Shown here piece after piece: positions 1 to 10,767 of a stretch of DNA of 64,000 nucleotides. Under the pieces are notes generated by a model, which was not told where the DNA came from, made no database searches, and worked only from the letters and a program-made list of their open reading frames with translations. The DNA is from Siphonodentalium dalli (Eukaryota; Mollusca; Scaphopoda; Gadilida; Siphonodentaliidae). The position numbers were made by a program, and so were the translations under genes. The DNA is taken from the NCBI GenBank assembly GCA_032622095.1, contig CP136069.1, forward strand, positions 37,234,194-37,298,193, read 5' to 3'. Position 1 is the first letter of the stretch, and the number at the start of each line of letters is the position of its first letter.

Positions 1-495
1 TTGTCATGTCTCTGAAACAGTACACCATTGAAAATTTCAGGCTTTAAAATATAAGTTAAGTTTCTTTTATAATAATTTGTTATAATCAATGTAAGAATTA
101 TATTCCACCAAACAATTAGGCGTGGTACATGTATGTATAGTTTATCAGTAAAGCAGACGATCGAGGTAGCGGGTGGGTGCATGGTGCTTTGGTGTCTATC
201 TGTCTTCATACAACCCATATCCTAGTAATTAAGTAATCACATTATTAGTCAATGTCATGCCTGAAACAAGATTATTTAAAAATTTCAGACTGTAACAGAG
301 TCTGACATATTATGTTCTGATAGATCAATTTTATAGTCAAAATTTGACATATATGTTGATTCCAAGAGTAAAATATTTACCGACATATTCAACCAATTTT
401 TGATGCAATGCATGGTCATGTCAAACTGTTGAAGGTTTTGTTCAACAATCCATCTATGCAGAATCATAGAGTTGGAACAAAATGTTTCAAAAATA
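1..495. other. Unclassified AT-rich sequence
   Basis: No gene is supported. Two stretches (about 1-55 and 252-300) are imperfect direct copies of each other, sharing 'tgtcatg', 'ctgaaac' and 'aaatttcag'. A GTACATGTA word lies near 127. The open frame on the minus strand (285-515) runs into an FB-TA fragment and is not credible as a gene. Confidence 0.4.
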
Positions 496-624
496 GAATT
501 ATGGCTTGCTGCCATTCATCGGAAAGCTCTCGGTGAGAGCTACAAGCCATATTTCCGACTAAATCCTAAAAAATGTCCCATAATTCTGCTGTGGTTAAAG
601 GGTCATATACTTCGGGCATTACTG
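496..624. mobile_element. FB-TA palindromic element, degenerate and 5'-truncated
   Basis: The central hairpin and right arm of FB-TA are recognisable: GGAAAGCTCTC, then ACAAGCCATATTTCCGAC, then CATAATTCTGCTGTGGTTA, ending in GGGCATTACTG. The left arm outside the hairpin is lost and the right arm carries many substitutions, so this is one of the oldest copies in the window. Confidence 0.6.
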
Positions 625-838
625 AACCAATAATCTTCCAGAGATCAAACAAAGGAATCAATATAGCCTACGAGAGATAACATGAGTGTGCTTTCAGGTT
701 TAGTTACAGAATATATAACTACACAGTAGTACACACCCTCTGCATCCACACAATTAGCTCCCGTAAGAATCAGTACAAATCGCAATACAGTTACACAAAC
801 TTTTCCAACGTTCATCAGGCAATAACTGAAGTCAACTG

Positions 839-1543
839 CTATGGGAGTCCGGAGACCTAGGATCAGATTGAAGTTCTATGCTATGGGAGTCCGGAGACCT
901 AGGATCAGATTGAAGTTCCCCAGTTAATGCTCACCCATTTAGTCACCTCGATAATGAATTTTATCTTCTGAAATTAGGGGATATAGAACATGAACAGAAG
1001 AGAACAAGAGCACGCCGTAGGGGCGTGGCATAATAAGCCCGTTTCTGGAGTAGAGTGGGGCAAGGTTTAATTCATTTGTTTGAAACCTTTGACTTAAGAC
1101 GAAATAAAAAATAAAATAAAACACAATATTCTCGAAACCGCATATCAGGTAATATCTAAGTCGAAAAAGGGGGATAACTCAGTCAAAATCATGCAGATGA
1201 AACCCATATTCGAACTTGATCTGTATTTTGGTGTGGTAAACTAATATACCAAATTTGGTTCAGTTCACTTGATTCAATCTAAAGTTATCATCCGGAAACC
1301 AAAGACGGACGGATGGACAACCCATTTACATAATACGACCGTTTTTACAAACGGGCGTATAAAAAGTAACTAAAACAATGTTAATTTGTGATTATAGATA
1401 CTTCCCAGAAGATGAGGACTAAGCAGAATGAGGTACCCAGAGGGTGAGTTTGGTGATACTAGCCTGCTGTGCTGGATCACTAAATTCACTCTCTACATGG
1501 GGACCTCATTCGGCAAATGAGAGACACACTACTTGCAGGCTTG
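839..1543 (+). mobile_element. hAT-E element, 5'-truncated, interrupted by repeat H
   Basis: The interior matches other hAT-E copies (GGAGACCTAGGATCAGATTG, then CACCTCGAT, then TTATCTTCTG). The right end has the stem-loop flanked by CACT and AGGCTTG. A ~42-bp piece (839-880) is duplicated in tandem (881-917). The element is split by repeat H at 1003-1360: the expected GAACAGAAGGGAAAAAGTAAC is broken after GAACAGAAG and resumes with AAAAAGTAAC. Confidence 0.65.
1003..1360 (+). repeat. Repeat H copy inserted in hAT-E
   Basis: It starts AACAAGAGCACGCCGTAGGG and ends ACGGGCGTAT, with the characteristic CCCATATTCGAACTTGATC and ACCAAATTTGGTTC blocks between. Its boundaries are set by the interrupted hAT-E copy, which shows that repeat H moves as a defined unit. 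GCCCGTTT near the start and AAACGGGC near the end are short inverted pieces. Its transposon class is unknown to me. Confidence 0.6.
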
Positions 1544-1576
1544 ATGGCTGAAACAACGATAAATCCCAATCAACTA

Positions 1577-1866
1577 CAGTAATGCTCTAAGTAATCAACT
1601 TCTTAACCACAGCAGAATTATGGGTAACTCTTCAGGATTTAGTCGGAAATATGGCTTGTTGCCATTCATCGGAAAGCTCTCGGGGAGAGCTTTCCAATGA
1701 ATGGCAACAAGCGATTTAGTCGGAAATATGGCTTGTTGCCATTCATCGGAAAGCTCTCGGGGAGAGCTTTCCAATGAATGGCAACAAGCCATATTTCCGA
1801 CTAAATCCTGAAAAGTTACCCATAATTCTGCTGTGGTTAAGAAGTCGATTACTTAGAGCATTACTG
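1577..1866. mobile_element. FB-TA element with a duplicated hairpin
   Basis: Ends are CAGTAATGCTC and GAGCATTACTG, flanked by TA on both sides (1575-1576 and 1867-1868). The usual length is about 213 bp. Here the central part (GGAAATATGGCTTGTTGCC, the CGGGGAG turn and the return arm) occurs twice in tandem, giving 290 bp. The join lacks part of one arm (AACAAGCGATTTAGTC). Confidence 0.85.
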
Positions 1867-2577
1867 TAAACCAAACCCATTCTATGCTTTTATGGGGCTG
1901 TACATGTATACCAAACCCATTCTATGCTTTTATCAGGCTGTGTGTGCTTTGTCTATTTGGTTAATGTATATCGTATACAATCAAACGCATACAGTAGATA
2001 ACATTTTACCCAATCTTTGTGTGACAGAAAGTCAGAGAAAGTGACACCAAAGCGGCTTCTACCATTTCCGAAATAATTCTACAATCGATATACTCTAATA
2101 GGTGGCACAAAAGAGCTCTTAGCTAGAAGTCAGAGAGACATATCCGTCATGTCCCGTGAGTGTTTGGTTTGCGACCAGACTTCGGATGAATAACATATAC
2201 AAATCTCATTTAATATGACTTTGTTAATTAATTTATTAATGGGTAAAAACATTACACCACTGTATATGTCATAGCTAGTGTTGACAATTAATTGTAAAGA
2301 GATATTTTGGCTTAACATAGTTATTTTAGCACATGATGTTATAAATATTAGCAACATAATCATTTTAACAAGTTGATTATACAAAGTGTTTAATTTATTC
2401 AAGTTTATCGGGTATAACATGATCATCTCATTTATATTTAAAAGGGCTCGATATTTTTTTTGTTACCAAGTTTAGATGTCGTCTGAGTTTTTCAGCAATA
2501 AAATGCTGAATGTATGAACATGGACATCGACAACTAATTAGAATATAATATTCTATTTTAATTCTTTCATAACAGTA
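1867..2577. other. Unclassified intergenic or intronic DNA
   Basis: A ~42-bp unit (ACCAAACCCATTCTATGC...) is duplicated in tandem at 1869-1943. The rest is AT-rich with no recognisable family. The 98-residue minus-strand open frame (2130-2426) has a low-complexity hydrophobic composition and no family resemblance. Confidence 0.4.
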
Positions 2578-2581
2578 TTAA

Positions 2582-2973
2582 CCCTTTACCCAACAGAAGG
2601 GCCCTGTGCCAATGCATTCTCTTATATATGCGAGTCGACCATAGGTCGCCTCGCATATATAAGAGAATGCATTGGCTTAACACATTAAAAATTATAAAAT
2701 TGTTAAAGAATGTAAGAAAAAATGGTAAAAAGTGTTAAAAAAATATTTTTTTTAGGCCAATGCATTCTCTTATATATGCGAGGCGACCTATGGTCGACTC
2801 GCATATATAAGAGAATGCATTGGCACAGGGCATAACTCTAACTATCACAATGTGGTCAAGGAGCCGGTTCCAATGATATCCATATTTGTATGGTTCTATT
2901 GAGACAGACCGAAGATATTTTAGGCTGTTGAAGCTTTATTTGGCCGGTTTTGGCCGGTTTGTTGGTTAAAGGG
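2582..2973 (+). mobile_element. TTAA-1 piggyBac-like MITE (full length)
   Basis: It lies between TTAA (2578-2581) and TTAA (2974-2977). Ends are CCCTTTACCCAACAG and TTGGTTAAAGGG. It contains two copies of the 69-bp hairpin in opposite orientation, separated by an AT-rich spacer (TTAACACATTAAAAATT...), then a right tail ending in TTTGGCCGGTTTTGGCCGG. There is no coding capacity, so mobilisation would need a transposase from elsewhere. Confidence 0.9.
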
Positions 2974-3119
2974 TTAACACTTAGAGGTTGCACCACAGTT
3001 TGCTGGGATACTCCCATGGTTAAAATGGAAATATGGGCAGTCAGAAACCAAATTGTGAAAAATGAAAGTGATGAACGAAAACATTACTTGAAAATTTTAA
3101 CGAACAATGGATGGAAATC

Positions 3120-3343
3120 CAACATTTTCAGATAAACAAAGAGAGATAACTCTTAAACGGAAAATGTGAATATCAACATGAAAAGCATTTGAAAGCCCTC
3201 ATTATGCCAAATCTGCATTCCAAATTTCATTGAGATCCGATCACCAATGGTTGAGATATATGAGCAAATGGACAGATGGACAGACGCATTTAATCCAGTA
3301 TACGTACCCCCCCCCCCATCTTTTGGGATGGGGGTATATACTG
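3120..3343 (+). repeat. Divergent repeat H-like fragment
   Basis: It shows 'gagagataactc', 'ccaaatttcattgagatccg', 'ggacagatggacagacg' and then CCCCCCCCCC followed by CATCTTTTGGGATGGGGG. This resembles the 3' part of repeat H, with the precursor of its GACA run. It is diverged from the copies at 4.7 and 7 kb. Confidence 0.45.
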
Positions 3344-3540
3344 TATAGAAGATTACCGGTGATCCATGATGTGTTATGGTGATCCATGGTCATATATGTT
3401 AAGAACACTATGCATAGCACTTGTTAAAACCTGCCACTAAAGCTTTCGGTGCTGAGTGTGTCACCGTGAATCACTCTCCAAGAAACATCACCACGGTATT
3501 GAGTGTTTTGCTTATCGCACACAATTTACATACTCTTATC

Positions 3541-3630
3541 AGGATTTGAACCATGCGGTTTCACAAATGGTGGACATGACTATGACAGCATGATGCTCTA
3601 TGCACTCTGCAGACTGATCCACTAAGGCTC
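3541..3630 (-). repeat. Possible tRNA-derived SINE head
   Basis: On the minus strand an A-box-like TAGTGGATCAG (3614-3624) is followed by a perfect-looking B-box GGTTCAAATCC (3542-3552). The spacing is about 60 nt, longer than in a normal tRNA, and no acceptor stem closes, so a functional tRNA is excluded. A SINE head or tRNA-like relic is the likeliest reading. Confidence 0.35.
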
Positions 3631-3646
3631 ACAACTAAAAGTGGGC

Positions 3647-4027
3647 AAATAGCATGTCTGTCATTTGCAGAATGAGGTCCCCAGGTGAATTTGGTGAGGT
3701 GCGGGATAGCATCACTATATTAACCCTTTGAGTGCCAGGTCCGATTTTTGTATCAACCCATATACCCTGTGCCAATGCATTCTCTTATATATGCGAGTCG
3801 ACCATAGGTCGCCTCGCATATATAAGAGAATGCATTGGCTTAACAAATAATGTTTTTTTTTTTTTTTTTACAATTTTTGACAATTTTAATATATTTTATT
3901 ATATTCTTTAACAGACTTATTGTGTAGGTTTAGGGCCGATAATATCGGCCCCTGGCACTCAAAGGGTTAAAATTCACCCTCTGGGGACCTCATTCTCCAA
4001 ATGACAGACACACTAAACTCAGGCTTG
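3647..4027 (+). mobile_element. hAT-E element interrupted by TTAA-2
   Basis: The left part (GTCTGTCATTTGCAGAATG, then GGTCCCCAGG) and right part (ATTCACCCTCTGGGGACC, then AACTCAGGCTTG) belong to one hAT-E. They are separated at an internal TTAA by the TTAA-2 element at 3724-3966. The left terminal CAAGCCT is degraded. Confidence 0.65.
3724..3966 (+). mobile_element. TTAA-2 piggyBac-like MITE (short form)
   Basis: Flanked by TTAA at 3720-3723 and 3967-3970. Left end CCCTTTGAGTGCCAGG; right end CCTGGCACTCAAAGGG, a perfect 16-bp inverted repeat. It contains one hairpin cassette preceded by ATACCCTGTGCC, a T-rich stretch, and GGGCCGATAATATCGGCCCC near the right end. Confidence 0.9.
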
Positions 4028-4389
4028 ATATTGAGATAACAGTTGAGTTGTATTATTGTGACAATGAAAAACTGAATTTACGATGGTAAAACTAGCTTCG
4101 GAATCACAACACATTTATCTTCTAATTGACAACACTGTCAATTGATGGAAATCTAGAATCCTTATTGTACAAAAAGAAGTCAATTATTGGACAATATATA
4201 TTCCAAACACGATCATTTTATTAGTGAACTGAAAGTGGCGGCAATCTTTGTAAAAACAAATGGAGAAAAAAGTATTGTACGACCAGTTTGTCACGAACCG
4301 CAAACACAATCAGTTGCTATTCAATACGGACTCAATTAGGATTGTCTCCGTCTGGATAATTGAGGCAATCGGACTCTTGTGTTCGTATA
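4028..4389. other. Unclassified sequence, no gene seen
   Basis: AT-rich, with no repeat family that I can match within the window. It ends at the TA used by the next FB-TA copy. Confidence 0.35.
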
Positions 4390-4522
4390 CAGTAATGTCC
4401 TAAATAATCGACTCCTTAACCACAGCAGAATTATGGGTAACTTTTCAGGATTTAGTCGGAAATATGGCTTGTTGCCATTCATCGGAAAGCTCTCAGTGAG
4501 TCGATTATTTAGGGCATTACTA
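4390..4522. mobile_element. FB-TA element with most of the right arm deleted
   Basis: The left arm is intact from CAGTAATGTCC to GGAAAGCTCTC. The sequence then jumps at CAGTGAGTCGATT to the last ~25 bp of the right arm. The end is CATTACTA instead of CATTACTG. The deletion removes one side of the palindrome, as expected from hairpin slippage. Confidence 0.75.
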
Positions 4523-4732
4523 TATGCTTCAAAGACAAAAATAGTTTGTGGCCAGCCAGTCATTTTCTCATTTAATAGTATTGACAGTTTGAAGCTTCAA
4601 ATTATACTTAGGAACACTCACTTCTATCCAGTGATGATCTATAGGATTCAATAGAGGTCGATAAATAGATGAAATATTTTTATACAAACTTTCTATGTCT
4701 GGGAAATTATATTTGAAGTCATGTAATCTAGA

Positions 4733-5247
4733 ACAAGAGCTACGCTGAGAATGGCAAATACACCAGTGTGCTTTATGAACTGTACATAAACAAACAATGG
4801 CAGTGGCACAAATTGTAGTATTGGAAATGTTATTATGGGTGGACGCAAACTAAAGTTATTGTCCGGAAACCTTCAATATTGAAAATTCTAAGTCGAAAAG
4901 AGCCATAGGTCAGTAAAAATATTCAGATTGAACCCATATTCGAACTAATGGCCTGTATTTTGGTCTGGAAAACACACATACCAAATTTTGTTTGGATAAA
5001 CTAACCCAACTAAAGTTATCATCTTGAAACCTCATATATTGAAAATTCTAAGTCGAAAGGAGCCTCATGTCAGTACAAAATAATGGGAACGAACCCAAAT
5101 TCATTCCAATAAAATAACCAAAACCAAAGTTATCATCCAGAAACCAAAACTGCTAACAGACGGACTGCTAGATCGACGTCCGGACCAACAGATGGATGGA
5201 CAGACGAATCACATAATACGGCCGTGTTTTCAAACGGGCATATAAAA
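4733..5247 (+). repeat. Repeat H copy
   Basis: Begins AACAAGAGCTACGCTGAG and ends CAAACGGGCATATAAAA. It holds several diverged ~125-150 bp sub-units ('tctaagtcgaaaagagcc', 'aacccatattcg', 'aaagttatcatc'), then the GGACAGACG run. Its termini match the copy at 1003-1360, so the unit boundaries are consistent. Confidence 0.6.
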
Positions 5248-5404
5248 ATCAGAGTGTTAATCTCACTATCGGCAGAAAATTTAAAACATCGGATAAATTC
5301 CAGATATTCGGTGATTTTTCTAAATGACAGAAAAACAAATTATTTCTGCCATTTTTACATGGAAAAATCACAGTATGTAAAGTAAATTCAACTTTAGTAT
5401 CGTT

Positions 5405-5600
5405 TCACTGAGACAACTCCATCCCAATCTATTGCCACATGCACTCCTGCATGATTCTGAGTAATGTATTGTAGACACCATAAACTGCTACAGGGTAAAA
5501 CACCCATTAACATGTGATGACCAGAGAGCTCTCATAGTGACACATGCATCCAGACAATACATCAACTGTCCACTTGTCCAATCATTTTATCTCCCCAATA
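5405..5600 (+). repeat. Repeat U, single-copy form
   Basis: Shares 'ctgagacaactccatccc', 'aatctattgccacat' and 'ccagagagctctcat' with sequences at 8.1-8.7 kb and 9.3-9.5 kb. Here the segment that is amplified at 8236-8690 occurs once, which marks this as the unexpanded form. Confidence 0.5.
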
Positions 5601-5652
5601 AAAAATTCACATTGGCATTTTTACTTGGGAGCTTCGAAATCACTCTCATTAA

Positions 5653-5853
5653 CCCTTTCAGTGCCAAGTCCGATTTTTGTATCAACCCATATTTCCTTGA
5701 TCATTTTTCAAATTTATTGATTATAATAATGTGATACATTGATGGAAAGAGCTCTAAGAGCTCTCAATGTATCACATTATTAAAATCAATAAATTTGAAA
5801 AATGATCGAGGAAATATGGGTTGATAAAAAAATTGGACTTGGCACTGAAAGGG
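5653..5853 (+). mobile_element. TTAA-5 palindromic MITE
   Basis: Left end CCCTTTCAGTGCCAAGTCC and right end GGACTTGGCACTGAAAGGG form a near-perfect inverted repeat inside TTAA (5649-5652) and TTCA (one base changed). The body folds back almost completely, turning at AGAGCTCTAAGAGCTCT. The terminal ~40 bp resembles TTAA-2 (CCGATTTTTGTATCAACCC), but the hairpin cassette is replaced by an unrelated palindrome. Confidence 0.85.
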
Positions 5854-6110
5854 TTCAAGATGTAGTCATAGATCCAGAACTCCAGTTACAACAAGAAGAA
5901 TAAAAGGTTGTTGATCAAATTGTCCTCCGACGAAGGTGGCAGGTTTGAAGGATTTATGGGTTTCAGATACTACTAACCGTAGGAGAAATTGATCACACCA
6001 TTATGATACAAAGTGCATATTCGCTAAATATGTTGCACATCTTCAATGTATCGAGAAAGGGTCAATAACTCTAAAATAAAAACGAGAGGCCGATCACGAT
6101 CGGCAGATGT

Positions 6111-7469
6111 TTAACCCATACCTTGGCGATAGTGATCAGCTATTTTCAGTTCTGACACGAAAATCCATAAGCCATAACTCTGTTTAAAATATAAAAAAAT
6201 GGATCAAACCCAAATTCGAAATCTATCTGTATTTTGGGCTGAGAAATTCACATACAAAATTTACATACATCTCAATAAAATGAGATATATCAGATGAAAG
6301 GTATTTCTGCTAAGTATAAGGAATGTTGAGAATTAAGGGTTCATTTTAACCACAAAAATCCATACAAGTGAAAGGGATATAATAGGAGAATGATTACATG
6401 AAAAATATACAAAAGCATAAAATTGATGACAAGGGTTGCCAATTTTAACTCAATAAAATTAGGTACAGGTATGTCACTGGAACACTGCATTGATATCCTA
6501 AACCAGAGAGCTGTATGGAAATACAATAAACAACAGATGGTTCTCTGTCCAATTACAGCTTCCACTGTGCCTTGACAATATGATGGCTAAAAATAACTCT
6601 AATTTCCAATAATACAAGTTAATCTATTCTCTCTCTCTCAGTGCTAACTGATATCACAGGGGTTAGCTGCTATGGTTCTACATGATAAGCATAAAAATAT
6701 CGAATCTGTTCAATCCTTAGTTAAAAAGGGCCATAACTCTGGTATAAAAAACAGGATCTAACCCATATTCAAACTTGATCTGTATTTTGAGTTGAGAAAC
6801 TCACATACCAAATTTGGTTCCTATCAGACGATAACTGGTTGAGCTATCGAAGCATGGATGAATTATATATCAAAGGGCCATAACTCCATTAAAAATAATC
6901 TGATCAAACCCATATTCGAACTCGAATTGTATTTTAGATAGAGAAACTCACATACCAAATTTGATTCTTATGAGATAAATTTTTTTTTAGTTATCGTAGC
7001 ATCCATGAATTCTAAGTCGAAAAAGGGCCATAACTCCGTAAAAAAAACTCGGATCAAACCCATATTCGAACTCGATCTGTATTTTGGGCTCTGAAACTCG
7101 CATACCAAATTTGGTTCCGATCAGATAAAAATTGTTAGAGTTATGACAGCATGCGTGAATTCGAAGTCGAAAAAGGGCCATAACTCCGTAAAAAAAACTC
7201 GGATCAAACCCATATTCGAACTCGATCTGTATTTTGGGCTCTGAAACTCGCATACCAAATTTGGTTCCGATCAGAAAAAAATTGTTTGAGTTATGACAGC
7301 ATGCGTGAATTCGAAGTTGAAAAAGGGTCATAACTCCGTTAAAAAAAACTCGGATCAAACCCATATTCGAACTCGATCTGTATTTCAGTCTGAGAAACTC
7401 ATATACAAAATTTAGTTCCGATCAGATAGAAAATATTTGAGTTATCGCACCATGCGTAAAGTGTCCACG

Positions 7470-7500
<31 letters not shown>

Positions 7501-7780
7501 GGACGGACGGACGACGAGTGGTCAATCCGGACGTCGACATTATGTTTACCATACTATGGTATGGGTAAACATAAAAATAAAACATTTCTATGTCGAAATA
7601 TGGCAATAACTCCGCCAAAATGAGTCGAGATCTGACTGAACTCAAACACAGGTTTCCATGCTTGTTGACATATGTGCCAAGTTTAAAAAAAAAATACTGG
7701 AAAATGACGGAATATAGGCTAGGGACAATGATGCTTCCCAGGATGTACGATTTTATGTAGAAAAAGGGCAATAACTCAGC
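6111..7780 (+). repeat. Repeat H tandem block
   Basis: At least five units of about 150 bp start near 6726, 6878, 7028, 7177 and 7328. Each has GGGCCATAACTCC, then CAAACCCATATTCGAACTCG, then ACCAAATTTGGTTC. Units at 7028 and 7177 are nearly identical, so the tandem growth is recent. The block passes into (GACA)n and (GGAC)n at 7472-7512. The palindrome CCATACTATGGTATGGG follows, mirroring AACCCATACC near 6114. The 125-residue minus-strand frame here is repeat-derived. Confidence 0.7.
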
Positions 7781-8039
7781 AATTTGGTCCGAGACCGTCG
7801 GCTCGACAACTGTTTACTGGGCCACTCATAATCAAGTCTAGATGGTGAAAGTGGTAAGTGGGTTCCTCAACTCGGATCAAATATTTTTAACCCGATTCCA
7901 AATAAATAGTAATTGAGGGGCGCTTAATCGGATTATGCATCTTTAATTTCTCAAATGTGCTAATTTATACACTATAGAATTAGGTTTCATAAAAATTGGT
8001 TTGAAAACATGACTACATCGTTAAATTTCTGTTCAAAAT

Positions 8040-8700
8040 TATAATTATTTCAACATATTTTTAATATTTTAATGCTTGGAATTTCCAATTCGATGATTTA
8101 GAATGAGAATATCCAACTTATGAAATGCAGACCCATCACTGAGACACCCCAATCTATTGCCACATTTCTCATTCAGAGTAATGGATTGTGGGATTATAAG
8201 AGAGTATAAACCCAGACAGGGTAAAACATCTAGGTGTCCAGAAAGCTCTCATCGTGACGTCCAGATAATACATTCTCAGATCAGAACGACTGCAGATCGA
8301 GTCCAGAAAGCTCTCATCATGACGTCCAGATAATACATTCTCAGATCAGAACGACTGCAGATCGAGTCCAGAAAGCTCTCATCGTGACGTCCAGATAATA
8401 CATTCTCAGATCAGAACGACTGCAGATCGAGTCCAGAAAGCTCTCATCGTGACGTCCAGATAATACATTCTCAGATCAGAACAACTGCAGATCGAGTCCA
8501 GAAAGCTCTCATCGTGACGTCCAGATAATACATTCTCAGATCAGAACGACTGCAGATCGAGTCCAGAAAGCTCTCATCGTGACGTCCAGATAATACATTT
8601 TCAGATCAGAACGACTGCAGATCGAGTCCAGAAAGCTCTCATCGTGACGTCCAGATAATACATTCTCAGATCAGAACGACTGCAGATCGAGACTCTAAGA
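8040..8700 (+). repeat. Repeat U with internal minisatellite expansion
   Basis: The left part (8040-8235) matches 9188-9430 (CACTGAGACACC, AATCTATTGCCACAT, GTAAAACA). The right part is the seven-copy 65-bp array. Confidence 0.6.
8236..8690 (+). repeat. 65-bp minisatellite, seven copies
   Basis: Unit start GTCCAGAAAGCTCTCATCG recurs every 65 bp (for example 8236, 8301, 8366). Copies differ by single substitutions only (CATCATGACG in one, AGAACAACTGC in another). It is an amplified internal piece of repeat U, present once at 9431-9490. Confidence 0.9.
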
Positions 8701-8734
8701 CAAATTGCTTGATGGAGGTTTTGAAATATTGTAA

Positions 8735-9100
8735 ATGTAATTCAGTCTTTCCCATGAGGAAAACACAGCGAGAGCATTTAATTGTTCCCGCAATTCAGAA
8801 AACAGGTGCAATTTATTTAAAAGAGTAGGATCTGTCTGTCTGGATTTTTCTCCCAGACTGCTGGTCCGATTTTAAACCAAATTTGGTGTGGGGACTCAGG
8901 GTAAGGATAAAGATGTGCGCAAACGCACAAAGGCGCCACTTCTGCCACAGGCCTCTCCGATGCCGAATAAAGGCTACCAAAGGGAGCCTGTTTCAGTTAG
9001 TATAATCATAAGTTGGAGTTGTCTCAATCAAATCAAAATGTTATTGTGGGATAGACAAACATGTATGTCCAGTTACACTTTCACATGCCCATAATTGAAT
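8735..9100 (+). repeat. Dispersed repeat T
   Basis: TTTCCCATGAGGAAAACACA, GCGAGAGC and TTTCACATGCCCATAATTGA reappear in reverse orientation at 22600-22745, so this is one of two copies. The 68-residue plus-strand frame inside has no family match. Confidence 0.5.
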
Positions 9101-9187
9101 GGAGACGGAACAGGATCTATAATAAGTAAACTTTCAAATATTTCCAACATTGAACCGACGTTTACAGCCACCATAAGCAAGAGTGTT

Positions 9188-9520
9188 AATCCAACACATT
9201 TCTAATATCTTCATGCTTTGAATGTTCAATTCCAAAATTCAGGCGTAGAATATTCAACTTCCGAACTTTAGAGTGCTCATTGAGACACCTCCACCCAATA
9301 TATTTCAAGATCCCTGATGAAATACCTAATCGCGACCCCCACCCAATGATGCCATTCTTGATTCTGATTAATGGATTGTGGGATTATTAAGTGAGTATGA
9401 ACCCAGACAGGGTAAAACACCCATTAACACGTGATGTCCAGAGAGCTCTCGTCGTGACACCCAGACAATACATTCTCGGATCAGAATCACTGCAGAGACT
9501 CTAAGACAAATTGGTTGACT
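9188..9520 (+). repeat. Repeat U, unexpanded copy
   Basis: Holds the blocks CTCATTGAGACACCTCC, GGATTGTGGGATTAT and CCAGAGAGCTCTCGTCGTGA seen at 8.1-8.3 kb. The 65-bp segment occurs once. Confidence 0.55.
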
Positions 9521-9669
9521 GTAAGACAAATTGGTAACACGCAGACTATCATAATTCATGTCATAACTAAATCGTCTGAGTCTCACATCCCTGTATAAAT
9601 AGTCGCAGCTGTTTCTGCTGGATGCCAATAGCTGGACAGCACCATAATACACCATGAATATCTGGTAAT

Positions 9670-9923
9670 CAAGCCTTGAAATAGTGTGTCTGTCATTTGC
9701 AGAATGAGGTCCCCAGAGGGTGAATTTAGTGATGCTACCCCGCATAGCGGGCTAGCATCACCAAATTCACCCTCTGGGGACCTCATTCTACTTACATCTC
9801 CACAGAATGAGGTTCCCAGAGGGTGAATTTGGTGATGCTAGCCCGCTATGCGGGGTAGCATCACTAAATTCACCCTCTGGGAACCTCATTCTGCAAATGA
9901 CAGACACACTATTTCAAGGCTTG
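9670..9923. mobile_element. hAT-E minimal element with 8-bp duplication
   Basis: Bounded by the exact 8-bp duplication CTGGTAAT (9662-9669 and 9924-9931). Ends CAAGCCTTGAAATAGTG and CACTATTTCAAGGCTTG. It consists only of two large stem-loops back to back, the inner region of other copies being absent, so it is a deletion derivative that still moved. Confidence 0.9.
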
Positions 9924-9984
9924 CTGGTAATCCCAGATTAAAGATGAAATTATCTCTTCATATAACAATTTTGAAATAGTTTTG

Positions 9985-10435
9985 TGGGTATAGAATAATA
10001 AATATGAATTGAGGACTCATGTCCGGAAATGCTTCTATCAATTAATATTGATTTTATTTCAAATATTTTATTATAAAATGAGATGATTAAATGGGACACT
10101 TTATTTTTCTATTTTTGGAAATACCATATAGTGATAGAGATCATTACGGAGTACCCATAGCTATGATACGACCATCAAATGTCCCAGATTGAGTGTTTGT
10201 ATTGTTTTATTCCATAGTTATAAGTGATATAATGAGTCAACGTTTATTGGTGACAAAATTACACAATAAAATTTCTGGTCTCTGTTAACAATAACCACTA
10301 TTTTTCGTTAGCTAAACAACCACACGTTTTTAGACCAGAAAATATTCAAAATATAATCAATATTAATCGATAGAAGCATATTTCCAGACATGGGTCTTCA
10401 AATTCATATCTAATATTTTATACCCCAGTAACTAT
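9985..10435. mobile_element. Foldback element with ~80-bp inverted arms
   Basis: Left arm GGGTATAGAATA...GAATTGAGGACTCATGTCC...GCTTCTATCAATTAATATT pairs with the right arm AATATTAATCGATAGAAGC...GACATGGGTCTTC...TATACCCC. The middle (10080-10335) is AT-rich and non-coding. Target duplication not resolved. Confidence 0.6.
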
Positions 10436-10448
10436 ATAGCATGAATGT

Positions 10449-10473
10449 CTGGTAATCAAGCCTTGAAATAATT
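10449..10473 (+). mobile_element. Solo left end of a hAT-E, with the same flank as the 9670 copy
   Basis: ATGAATGTCTGGTAAT followed by CAAGCCTTGAAATAAT repeats the left junction of the 9670 element (ATGAATATCTGGTAAT + CAAGCCTTGAAATAGT), but no stem-loop follows. Confidence 0.55.
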
Positions 10474-10589
10474 ACAAAGAGATAGACCATCTTTAAGGAT
10501 AAAAGTTCTTAGCATTGTGGGAAATATTATATCACTTCCACGTCTTTGCATACAGATTTGAATTTTTTAACTCTAACTTCCTATTAAGG

Positions 10590-10767
10590 ATAACTTTTCA
10601 GGATTTAGTCGGAAATATGGCTTGTTGCCATTCATCGGAAAGCTCTCCCCGAGACCCCCCAGAGCTTTCCGATGAATGGCAACAAGCCATATTTCCGACT
10701 AAATCCTGAAAAATTACCCATAATTCTGCTGTGATTACGGAGTCGATTATTTAGGACATTATACACT
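10590..10767. mobile_element. FB-TA element, left end truncated
   Basis: Starts inside the left arm at TAACTTTTCAGGATTTAG. The hairpin turn is CTCCCCGAGACCCCCCAGAG, and the right arm continues to TCGATTATTTAGGACATTA. Both terminal CAGTAATG motifs are lost or mutated. Confidence 0.7.

Noticed and set aside
6987-7364. 125-residue minus-strand frame with internal repeats.
   Set aside because: It is the translation of ~150-bp repeat H units. Repeats in the peptide follow the DNA period.
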